This document shows positions 31,453-39,009 of a DNA stretch of 43,547 nt, piece after piece. The position numbers and the translations under genes are program-made. How positions within the stretch are numbered: the first letter of the stretch is position 1; each line of letters opens with the position of its first letter. The DNA is taken from assembly GCA_018385275.1 (NCBI GenBank), contig JAHAZM010000070.1, positions 1 through 43,547 on the forward strand, in the 5' to 3' direction. The notes below the pieces were generated by a model, which was given only the letters and a program-made list of their open reading frames with translations, was not told the DNA's origin and searched no databases. Source of the DNA: Eubacteriales bacterium. Lineage in GTDB: Bacteria > Bacillota > Clostridia > Christensenellales > MB2-83.

Positions 31453-33325
31453 AATTTCCTGCGTTATCTTAATACTGGCACTCCTGAGTTGCGGTCTCGC
31501 CGCAACTCGGGAGTGTTTTGCTCTTTCAGGTGAAGCCTCCGCCGTCATCGACGCGCACACGGGGGCTTTCCCCGCGTGGACGCAAAGCGCGGACTTTTCC
31601 TCCCGCATCAACATCGACGCGGAATGGTATTTGCTGGGCGCAGCCCGGCTCGGATACGACGGGCTTTCCGGCGCGGGGCCCGCGCTTCGCGCGGCGCTTC
31701 CCTCGTCCAATCCCGTCCAGCGGCTCAAGATCGCGCTGGTCCTGCTCGCGACCGGGGTCCGTCCGGACGACGCTTCGCTTTCCGCCGTGCTGGCTGAAAA
31801 CGCCGGTCAACGCGGGATCATGAGCTGGGTATTCGCGCTGCATCTGCTCCACAACGGGGTGACGGCCGACGGACTTTCCGTTGAAAGCGTCAGCGAGCGG
31901 CTTTTATCTTTGCGTTGCGGCGACGGCGGTTGGGCGCTGTCCCAGAGCGGCGCATCCGACGTGGACGTCACGGCCATGACCCTGCAGGCTTTAGCGGGGT
32001 GCGCAGACTCAACCAAGGTAGAGAAAGCCGTGTCCGACGCGCTCGGACTGCTGTCCGGCAGGCAGAATGAAAGGGGCGGCTTTTCCTCCTACGGGGCGGA
32101 AAACGCCGAAAGCGCCGCTCAGGTCCTCATCGCTCTGTCCTCTCTCGGCGTCAGCCTGAACGACGAGCGCTTTGTCAAAAACGGGCACACCGTCCTCGAC
32201 GCGCTGAACGGGTTCCGCGTCGGAAACGACTGGACGCACGTCGCCGGCGGCAAAATTAACATCGCGGCTACCACGCAGGCGATGCTGGCTCTGGTCTCGC
32301 TGGAACTGGCGCAAACGGGCCGCAGTCTCTATCTGTTGGAAAAACCGACACCCACGCCCACGCCGACATCCACTCCGACGCCGGCTCCGACCGCGACGCC
32401 TGCGGCGGAAACGCCGACGAACCCTGTTACTCCTGCTCCAACGTCCACTCCGTCGACGCCTCCGACCCCCACGACATCCGGTACGCCGACCGCGACGCCT
32501 GCGGCGGAAACGCCGACGAACCCTGTTACTCCTGCTCCGACGTCCACCCCGTCGACGCCTCCGACCCCCACGATATCCGGTACGCCGACCGCCACGCCTG
32601 AACCCGACGCGTCCGCGACCCCGGCTTCCACGCCGATCCTGACACCGACGTTCACGACGCCGTCGGCCACCGTTCCCTCCGCCCCGACACAGCAGCCCGC
32701 GCCTCTTCCGACCGACAACGCCGGAAGCTCTTCTGCCGGCGGATATAAACTCATCGCGACCCTCGTCACCATCGGAGCCGCTCTGCTGACCCTGCTCCTT
32801 TTGCTTCTGATCAAGAGATTTTCCGCGAAAAACGCCCTGGCCGTCCTGATCGCGGCGGTGGCGATCCTCGCGTTCATATGGCTGACCACTTTTTCCTCTC
32901 CTCAGGCGTACTACACCGACGCGCCGCGCGACGGCTCCGTCGGCACCGTGACGCTGGCGATCCGCTGCGATAGGGTAGCGGGCGCAGACGATCCGTATAT
33001 CCCCGGCGACGGCGTGATCCTGGCCGACACCGACATGCCGCTCTATCCGGAAGACACGGTGCGCGACGTTCTGGTCCGTGCCGCCCGGCGTTTCTCGATC
33101 CAGCTGGATATGACGGGCGAAGGCGAACTGACCTACGTCAGAGGAATCGCCTATCTGTATGAGCTGGACGAGCGTTTCGGAGACCTGTCCGGCTGGATCT
33201 ATCAGGTGAACGGACGAACGCCCTCCGTCGGCTGCGGCGCTTTCGCCCTGCAGGCAGGAGACCGCGTCGTATGGCATTATACGATCGAACAGGGAAGAGA
33301 TATCCCGGAGGAGGCCTCGCCGTGA
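31445..33325 (+). CDS. Transcobalamin-like surface protein: alpha-toroid domain, Pro-Thr linker, membrane hairpin, DUF4430
   Basis: 626 residues, overlapping the previous gene by 8 bp. Signal ~1-27. Residues ~30-295 are helical with prenyltransferase/terpene-cyclase-type repeats (LRCGDGGWALSQSG 157-170; RQNERGGFSSYGAEN 206-220), the alpha/alpha-toroid fold also found in the alpha domain of intrinsic factor and transcobalamin. Residues 300-425 are a Pro-Thr linker with a 33-residue unit in two full copies. Two membrane helices follow (~435-457 and ~463-481) with a basic turn (KRFSAKN). Both ends then face outward. Residues ~500-613 are DUF4430 (SGWIYQVNGRTPSVGCGAF 582-600; LQAGDRVVWHYT 602-613), the beta-domain module. 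This domain pair and the riboswitch point to cobalamin capture. The ligand is inferred. Confidence 0.82.
   Translation: MRKISCVILILALLSCGLAATRECFALSGEASAVIDAHTGAFPAWTQSADFSSRINIDAEWYLLGAARLGYDGLSGAGPALRAALPSSNPVQRLKIALVLLATGVRPDDASLSAVLAENAGQRGIMSWVFALHLLHNGVTADGLSVESVSERLLSLRCGDGGWALSQSGASDVDVTAMTLQALAGCADSTKVEKAVSDALGLLSGRQNERGGFSSYGAENAESAAQVLIALSSLGVSLNDERFVKNGHTVLDALNGFRVGNDWTHVAGGKINIAATTQAMLALVSLELAQTGRSLYLLEKPTPTPTPTSTPTPAPTATPAAETPTNPVTPAPTSTPSTPPTPTTSGTPTATPAAETPTNPVTPAPTSTPSTPPTPTISGTPTATPEPDASATPASTPILTPTFTTPSATVPSAPTQQPAPLPTDNAGSSSAGGYKLIATLVTIGAALLTLLLLLLIKRFSAKNALAVLIAAVAILAFIWLTTFSSPQAYYTDAPRDGSVGTVTLAIRCDRVAGADDPYIPGDGVILADTDMPLYPEDTVRDVLVRAARRFSIQLDMTGEGELTYVRGIAYLYELDERFGDLSGWIYQVNGRTPSVGCGAFALQAGDRVVWHYTIEQGRDIPEEASP
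32390..32587 (+). repeat. 99-bp tandem repeat encoding the Pro-Thr linker
   Basis: The 99-bp unit (33 residues) occurs twice, nearly identical, with the beginning of a third copy at 32588. It keeps the reading frame. Such units expand or contract easily and so vary linker length between strains. Confidence 0.9.
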
Positions 33326-34173
33326 GATCCTTTGCCGAACAAAATCCGGCCGCGGTGTTCTTTTACTTTCTGGCGGTGCTGCTGCCGACGATGTTTTCCT
33401 CCAACCCCGTCCTGGGCCTGCTGGCCATGGCCGGAGCGGCGCTGTTTTATGTTCTGTTGACCCGCCGCGTCGGCGCGATCCTGTTTTCGCTCCTGTTTAT
33501 CCCTGTTTTTATCCTGATCAATATCCTGTTGAGTCACAACGGCGTGACGGTCTTGTTTATCGTGAACGACACGCCCGTCACCGCCGAGTCGATCGCCTAC
33601 GGCGCGTGCAACGGACTTATCATCGGCGCCGTGTTCCTCTGGTTTGCCGTTTTCACGCGGATCATGACCAGCGATCGCCTGCTTTACGTATTCGGCACGC
33701 TGAGCCCGAAAGCCGCGCTGCTGCTGTCGACCGCGCTGCGTTACGTGCCGCTCTTTTCCAAACAGGCCGAGCGCATCCGAAACAGTCAGCGCGCCATCGG
33801 CCTGTACCGCGACGGCAATATCTTGACGCGCATCCGCTCGGAATGCCGGGTCTTCTCCGTCATGATCACCTGGACGCTGGAGAACGGTATCATCACGGCC
33901 GACAGTATGGCTGCGCGCGGCTACGGGATCCTTTCGCGGCGAACGCGTTTCGCGCTGTACCGCTTCCGCGGTGAAGACCTGTCCTTGCTGCTCGTCAGCG
34001 CCGCGCTGGCCGCGGGAACGCTGCTCTGGCCGGACAGTTACACCTACTATCCGGCGATGACGCTCCTTCTTTCCCCGGTGGGGACCCTCTGTTACGGCTT
34101 GCTGGCGTTTCTGCCCTCGGCCGTGGAAATTACGCAAAGGATCCGATGGAAATGCTTACTGTCAAAAATCTGA
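33322..34173 (+). CDS. ECF transporter transmembrane subunit (EcfT)
   Basis: 283 residues from the GTG at 33322, which overlaps the previous stop (GTGA) and has CGGAGGAGG upstream; an in-frame ATG at 33271 has no such site. Five or so hydrophobic helices. The second family motif is SMAARGYG, with Ala-Arg-Gly at about residues 198-200; the coupling helices with these motifs contact the ATPases. EcfT joins the S component to the ATPase pair. Its 3' end overlaps the ATPase gene by 28 bp. Confidence 0.9.
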   Translation: MRSFAEQNPAAVFFYFLAVLLPTMFSSNPVLGLLAMAGAALFYVLLTRRVGAILFSLLFIPVFILINILLSHNGVTVLFIVNDTPVTAESIAYGACNGLIIGAVFLWFAVFTRIMTSDRLLYVFGTLSPKAALLLSTALRYVPLFSKQAERIRNSQRAIGLYRDGNILTRIRSECRVFSVMITWTLENGIITADSMAARGYGILSRRTRFALYRFRGEDLSLLLVSAALAAGTLLWPDSYTYYPAMTLLLSPVGTLCYGLLAFLPSAVEITQRIRWKCLLSKI

Positions 34174-35747
34174 CTTATACCTATCCGGAAGAAAAAACGC
34201 CCGCGATCCGGGACGTGAGTTTCACCGTCAAGCGCGGCGAGATCGTCCTGGTCTGCGGCGGGACCGGTTCGGGCAAATCCACGCTGCTCCGGCTCCTCAA
34301 GCGGGAATTGCGCCCCGCCACGGGAGAAATCCGGGGAACGGTGGAATTGGAAGGCTGCGACGACGACCTGACTGCGGCGGCGCGCGTCGGTTTCGTCATG
34401 CAAAAACCGGAACAGCAGATCGTCACGGACAAGGTCTGGCATGAACTGGCGTTCGGATTGGAAAACCTGGGCGTTCCCAGCGACGAGATCCGCCGGCGCG
34501 TGGCCGAAACGGCCGGCTGGTTCGGCATCGAAGACTGGTTCGAACGGCGCGTCAGCGAGCTGAGCGGCGGACAAAAGCAGCTGCTCAACCTTGCGGCGAT
34601 CATGGTGATGCAGCCGGACATCCTGATTTTGGACGAACCGATGAGCGCGCTGGATCCGATCGCGGCGACGGATTTCATCGACACGCTGATCCGGCTCAAC
34701 CGGGAAACGGCGCTGACCATTCTGGTCGCGGAACACCGGCTCGACGAACTGATGGCCAGCGCGGACAAGCTCCTCCTGCTGGATCGGGGAGAAGCGGCCT
34801 TTTTCGGTCCGGTCCGGGAAGGGATCGGCATCCTGGCCGATCATCCGATCATGCAAAACGCCCTGCCCGCGCCGACGAAACTGTCCGCGCTGTTGGGTGA
34901 AGCGCCGGCTCTGACCGTCCGCGAAGGACGCGAACTGCTGGACAACTATGACAACAAATTCCGCACTCCCGAACGGGAAACAAGACTGCGCAGCGAGCAA
35001 AGCGCGCTGCGTCTCAAGGGCTTGTGCTTCCGTTATCAGCGGGAGAGCGCGGACATCCTGCACGACTGCGAGCTCGACGTACGGTGCGGAGAAGTTTTCG
35101 CTTTACTGGGCGGGAACGGATCGGGCAAGTCCACTCTGCTGTCCGTGATCGCAGGAGCGCGGCGCGCCTACGCCGGGGACGTGCGGGTTTTCGGAAAAAA
35201 ACTGCGCGACTACGCGCCGGGCGAATTATACGACCATACTCTGGCGCTCCTGCCGCAGGACGCGCAGACGCTGTTTCTGTGCAATACCGTCCGCGCCGAA
35301 CTCAAGGATGCGGAAAACGTCCTGCCGTATGACTTCGGGCCGCTGCTCGACAAGCATCCCTACGACCTGTCCGGCGGCGAACAGCAGCTTCTGGCGCTGG
35401 CCAAAACGATCGCGACCAAACCGCGCCTGCTGCTGCTGGACGAGCCGACGCAGGGCCTGGACGCGCAGGCACGGCGGTATCTGGCCGATCTGATGCGCTC
35501 AATGTGCGCCGGCGGCATGACGATCCTGTTTGTAACCCATGATCCGGAGTTTGCCGTGAGTGTCGCGGATCGCTGCGCCCTGCTTTTCCGGGGCGAAGTG
35601 GTCTCCTGCGACGAACCGGCGCCGTTCTTTGCCGGCAATCGCTATTATACGACGGCCGCGCACCGCATGAGCCGCGGACACTACGACGGCGTCGTGACCG
35701 TGGAAGAAGCGGCCGCGCTGGCGCGCCGCAACGGGAGGCGCGTATGA
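34146..35747 (+). CDS. ECF transporter ATPase, two nucleotide-binding domains fused
   Basis: 533 residues. Domain 1: Walker A GGTGSGKST (38-46), signature LSGGQKQ (139-145), Walker B ILILDEP (159-165). Domain 2: Walker A GGNGSGKST (322-330), signature LSGGEQQ (408-414), Walker B LLLLDEP (428-434), then the H-loop THDP. It therefore replaces the separate EcfA and EcfA' genes. Both sites look competent. It powers the T subunit of the same operon. Ends ATGA-overlapped with the S component. Confidence 0.94.
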   Translation: MEMLTVKNLTYTYPEEKTPAIRDVSFTVKRGEIVLVCGGTGSGKSTLLRLLKRELRPATGEIRGTVELEGCDDDLTAAARVGFVMQKPEQQIVTDKVWHELAFGLENLGVPSDEIRRRVAETAGWFGIEDWFERRVSELSGGQKQLLNLAAIMVMQPDILILDEPMSALDPIAATDFIDTLIRLNRETALTILVAEHRLDELMASADKLLLLDRGEAAFFGPVREGIGILADHPIMQNALPAPTKLSALLGEAPALTVREGRELLDNYDNKFRTPERETRLRSEQSALRLKGLCFRYQRESADILHDCELDVRCGEVFALLGGNGSGKSTLLSVIAGARRAYAGDVRVFGKKLRDYAPGELYDHTLALLPQDAQTLFLCNTVRAELKDAENVLPYDFGPLLDKHPYDLSGGEQQLLALAKTIATKPRLLLLDEPTQGLDAQARRYLADLMRSMCAGGMTILFVTHDPEFAVSVADRCALLFRGEVVSCDEPAPFFAGNRYYTTAAHRMSRGHYDGVVTVEEAAALARRNGRRV

Positions 35748-36430
35748 TCGTCATCCGGAACCGTACGCTGCGGCGTGTCCTCAACCTGTCCCTGCCGTTT
35801 TTCGTGATCCCCGTCATCATCCTGCTGGGCGTCTTTGTTTTCGACGACAAGCGCTACGCCTTCATCGCGGCGGGCGTAGCGGCGGCAACGATCCTGTTTT
35901 TCCTGACGGGCTTTGAACAGAAACGGGTCGGCACCCGGCGACTCATCATCGCCGCGGTGCTCATCGCGCTGTCGGTCGTAGGACGATTCATCCCGTTTTT
36001 CAAACCGATGACGGCCATTACCGTTATCGCCGCGATCTGGCTGGGCGGAGAAACCGGTTTCCTGGTCGGCTCGTTTTCCATGCTGATCTCCAACTTTTAT
36101 TTCGGGCACGGGCCGTGGACGCCGTTCCAGATGTTTTCCCTCGGACTCATCGCCCTCCTCGCCGCGGCGCTGGCCAAGCCCCTGAAAAAGTACAAGTGGG
36201 CGCTCATCGTCTTCGGCGTCATTTCCGGCGTGATCTACTCCGAGATCATGAACGTCTGGACGGTCCTCTGGTACACCAACGAGCCGTCGATGGCGCTGTA
36301 TCTGACGGCGATGACGACGTCCCTGCCGCATACGATCCTGTACGCGGTATCCAATACGCTCTTTCTGCTGCTGCTGGGACGACCGTTCGGGGAAAAGCTC
36401 GACCGGATCAAGCTCAAATACGGCGTTTAG
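35744..36430 (+). CDS. ECF transporter substrate-binding (S) component, probably for cobalamin
   Basis: 228 residues with about seven hydrophobic segments. The core TM region (RRLIIAAVLIALSVVGRFIP, then GGETGFLVGSFSMLISNFYF and GPWTPFQMFSLGLIAL) has the GFLVGSFSMLISNFYFGHGPW pattern seen in vitamin-type S components. The N-terminus adds two extra helices before the six-helix core. Which vitamin it binds cannot be read from residues. The cobalamin riboswitch, the transcobalamin-like partners and the T-A-S operon make cobalamin or a precursor the best guess (compare CbrT-type proteins). A terminator follows at 36464. Confidence 0.85.
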   Translation: MIVIRNRTLRRVLNLSLPFFVIPVIILLGVFVFDDKRYAFIAAGVAAATILFFLTGFEQKRVGTRRLIIAAVLIALSVVGRFIPFFKPMTAITVIAAIWLGGETGFLVGSFSMLISNFYFGHGPWTPFQMFSLGLIALLAAALAKPLKKYKWALIVFGVISGVIYSEIMNVWTVLWYTNEPSMALYLTAMTTSLPHTILYAVSNTLFLLLLGRPFGEKLDRIKLKYGV

Positions 36431-36463
36431 CCGCAGATCCCGGCGTATATAGAATCAAACAAA

Positions 36464-36496
36464 AAGACGGACCCAGGAGGATCCGTCCTTTCTTTT
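36464..36496. terminator. Terminator of the cobalamin import operon
   Basis: AAAGACGGA and TCCGTCCTTT pair around CCCAGGAGGA and are followed by CTTTT. Also suitable for stopping the leftward muramic-acid operon. Confidence 0.8.
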
Positions 36497-36505
36497 GCCG
36501 TAACA

Positions 36506-38200
36506 TCAGTCGGTTTTCCGCACGCGTTCATACAGATAGCCCGTTTTCCCGGGCAGCGTCATCGGAAAATCTGCCTGCGGCGCGCCGAGCAGCGGCGTGA
36601 GGCTTTCTCCGGCGGGAACGGCAAGATCGTACTCTCCGTCCTGCGTCGTATGGAGAAAGACGTAGGAGGCGTTGGCATAGATCACCGCGTCGCGGCCGCA
36701 CCACAGATGCACGCCCGCCGCTCTGCACAACGCACGCAGTTCTTCCGTCGTCGTCTCCCGCTTTTCGCTTGTGAGCGCGAGGAACGGGATCCCGCGGGCG
36801 GCGGCGTCGGCCGTCATCGCGCAGGACAGCGGCGTTTGACACGGAATCAGGAAAACGTACGCCCGATAGCGGGATTTCACCGCTTCGTAATCGGAGGCGA
36901 GGTACGAGTCGTACGGCGCGCCCATCCGGCCCAGCGGATCGCGCGCGCAAAAGATGACGGGGTACGTCACAGAGCCGTCCGGCTGACTGAAAATCGCGTT
37001 TTCATCGACAAAAACAGCGACCTCGGACGCGCTTTGCAGCGGCTTGGCCAGAGACGCGCGCGTAACGGCGAGCATGTCGCGCATGAGACTCATGCACTCC
37101 TCGTCGGCATACCAGCCGCCCCACATATCGAACCACCAGGCGGCGTTCGAATGCGTCAGCGCGCGGGCGTAGTGTTTTTTGATGCTTTCGATCGCCTCGT
37201 CATGCGGTTTGGGCTGCCAGACGGGCGCATTGTAGGCGGGCATATCGTTGGGCGGCGTCGTGAGATGGGTGCGCGTATCGTTCTCGACGAAATACAGCTT
37301 GCCGTGTTCTTTTACGGAGTCGACCGGCAGCAGATACGCCGTATCCTTGCCGCACGGCCGATACTCGGCGTACGAGATCGGCGAGCAGATGAAATCGACG
37401 TTTTCGCTGCGCAGCAATTCCCCGAGCGCCGCGTGAGCGAGCTCCCGGTACGGGCACTCGAGCGTATAACCGTAGAACGCGCCGACGGCGACGCGGCGGT
37501 CGGTCCTTTCCTTGGTAAAAGCGGCGAACTCGTCGATCCGGCTCGCGACGACATGCGAAAGGAAGGCGTAATACGCTTCTTCGGTTTTGTCCAAGCCATG
37601 ACGACGGGCATACTCGTCGAAGTGCTCGCGCGAACGCCGGCCGATCGATCCTTTCAGGTCGTAAGGGTACCACTCCTCCGTGTTTCCTCCGGCGATCTGG
37701 ATCCCCACGATATGGCGCGCGTAGGGCGCGCTCTTCAGATAATCGAGAAACAGCCCGAGCAGGCGTTTGGTTTCGGACGCCCACGCGTCCGACGAAAAGC
37801 AGGGCCGACGGTTTTCGGTAAAGCCGAAATCGCACAGCTCGTCGGGGTTCGCCCTCTCCCACGCGATCGGCAGCGAAACGTTGACACGCGGGAAGATCAT
37901 CGCGTCGGGCGACGCGGCGAGCACTTTTTCAAAAACTCTGTCCGCCAAAGCAAAATCCGGCGGATCGGTCTCGAACACGCCGCCGTCGAACGGCGGGATC
38001 TGCGAGCTGTCGTTGATCGTGCGCTCGGCAAAAAAGACCGGCAGGGAAAACAACCTGTACGACGCGCGCGCAAAATCGCCGTAGCGCGCGTTATCGGTAA
38101 AATAACTCATATATGCGTTGGCGGCGACGGGGTTCCCGTCGACAAACAGCGTCGGGATCCCGTTATGGAATCGCACGTCGGAATGCGGCAGACAGTTCAT
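36506..38200 (-). CDS. Putative glycoside-hydrolase-like TIM-barrel protein of the MurQ operon
   Basis: 564 residues, no signal peptide. It begins with a short beta-domain-like lead (VRFHNGIPTLFVDGNPV). Barrel features: FPRVNVSLPIAWER, IVGIQIAGGNTEEWYPYD near 162-180 (a strand ending in Asn-Thr-Glu-Glu, the usual acid/base place in clan-A glycosidases), FICSPISYAEYRP and KLYFVENDTRTHLT near 305-318 (a strand ending in Glu, the usual nucleophile place). The C-terminal third has a Rossmann-like segment (YRAYVFLIPCQTPLS) and a beta-sandwich, like GH42-type enzymes. It overlaps the murQ stop (ATGA), so it may act on a disaccharide or glycoside containing muramic acid. Exact family not identified. 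Confidence 0.65.
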   Translation of the reverse strand: MNCLPHSDVRFHNGIPTLFVDGNPVAANAYMSYFTDNARYGDFARASYRLFSLPVFFAERTINDSSQIPPFDGGVFETDPPDFALADRVFEKVLAASPDAMIFPRVNVSLPIAWERANPDELCDFGFTENRRPCFSSDAWASETKRLLGLFLDYLKSAPYARHIVGIQIAGGNTEEWYPYDLKGSIGRRSREHFDEYARRHGLDKTEEAYYAFLSHVVASRIDEFAAFTKERTDRRVAVGAFYGYTLECPYRELAHAALGELLRSENVDFICSPISYAEYRPCGKDTAYLLPVDSVKEHGKLYFVENDTRTHLTTPPNDMPAYNAPVWQPKPHDEAIESIKKHYARALTHSNAAWWFDMWGGWYADEECMSLMRDMLAVTRASLAKPLQSASEVAVFVDENAIFSQPDGSVTYPVIFCARDPLGRMGAPYDSYLASDYEAVKSRYRAYVFLIPCQTPLSCAMTADAAARGIPFLALTSEKRETTTEELRALCRAAGVHLWCGRDAVIYANASYVFLHTTQDGEYDLAVPAGESLTPLLGAPQADFPMTLPGKTGYLYERVRKTD

Positions 38201-39003
38201 TGGGTTTCCTCCATCACGCGGCGGATATTGAAGCCGTGCGCGTCGAGCAGCGCCTCGGCCGTCGCTTCGTCGACGTTTTTCAGTGTCGAAACGATGCGGA
38301 TCATCCGGTTCCGCAGTTTTTTATTGGTGGGGCGCAGGTTAATCATGAGGTTTTCATAAACCTTGCCCGTTTTTGCCATGGCGCAGGTCGTGATCATATT
38401 GAGCACCATCTTCTGCGCGTTGCCCGCCTTGAGTCGGGTCGAGCCGGTGATTACCTCCGCGCCGGTATCGGTGAAAATCGCGATATCGGCCAGGCGGGAC
38501 ATGGGACAGTCCCCGACGCTGGAAAGCGAGATCGTCACGCACCCGAGCTCTTTAGCCGCTTTCATGGCGCCGATGACGTAGGCCGCGCCGCCCGACGCCG
38601 AAACGCCCATGACGACGTCGCGGGACTGCGGGCTTTGAGACAACAGATCGCGCGCGCCGGCGTCGGCGTTATCCTCGATATTTTCGGCGGCATGGGTAAT
38701 GGCGCGCTCTCCTCCCGCCATCACGGCCGTCACGCAAGAAGGATCCACGCCGAAGGTCGGCGGACACTCGGACGCGTCGACGCCGGCAAGCCGGCCGGAC
38801 GTGCCCGCTCCGACGTAGAACAGGCGTCCGCCGGCGCCAAACGCGGCGGCCACCGCCTCGACGGCCTCTGCGATCTCGCGTTCCGCCGCGCCGACGGCCC
38901 GTACCGATCGCGCGTTTTCTTCGTTCATCAGGCGGACCATATCGAGGGTCTCCATGCGGTCAAAATGCATACTTCCGGCGTTTCGTTTTTCGGTTTCTGT
39001 CAT
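38197..39003 (-). CDS. murQ: N-acetylmuramic acid 6-phosphate etherase
   Basis: 268 residues; the SIS-domain motif YVGAGTSGRLAG is at 63-74 and the catalytic Glu is Glu79 in DASECPPTFGVDP. Another SIS segment (VVMGVSASGGAAYVIGAM) and STRLKAGNAQKMVLNM near 203-218 are family signatures. The protein lacks only part of the usual C-terminal helical tail (family ~300). MurQ cleaves the lactyl ether of MurNAc-6-phosphate to GlcNAc-6-phosphate and D-lactate in the cytoplasm. It lies between the kinase and the glycosidase-like gene. The second gene in the operon, 6 bp after the kinase stop. Confidence 0.95.
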   Translation of the reverse strand: MTETEKRNAGSMHFDRMETLDMVRLMNEENARSVRAVGAAEREIAEAVEAVAAAFGAGGRLFYVGAGTSGRLAGVDASECPPTFGVDPSCVTAVMAGGERAITHAAENIEDNADAGARDLLSQSPQSRDVVMGVSASGGAAYVIGAMKAAKELGCVTISLSSVGDCPMSRLADIAIFTDTGAEVITGSTRLKAGNAQKMVLNMITTCAMAKTGKVYENLMINLRPTNKKLRNRMIRIVSTLKNVDEATAEALLDAHGFNIRRVMEETQ

Positions 39004-39009
39004 CAGTGC

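Noticed and set aside
31445-32330. Squalene cyclase or prenyltransferase enzyme
   Set aside because: The repeats resemble the fold, but the catalytic DxDD-type or zinc residues are not seen, and the protein is secreted and in a B12 operon. The same fold is used for cobalamin binding in transcobalamin.
32390-32600. Regular repeats that could suggest a CRISPR or non-coding satellite
   Set aside because: The 99-bp unit is contiguous without spacers and preserves a Pro-Thr reading frame, so it is a coding linker repeat.
33271-33321. ATG at 33271 as start of the EcfT subunit
   Set aside because: It lies inside the preceding DUF4430 coding region without a ribosome site. The GTG at 33322 has CGGAGGAGG and the usual stop-start overlap.
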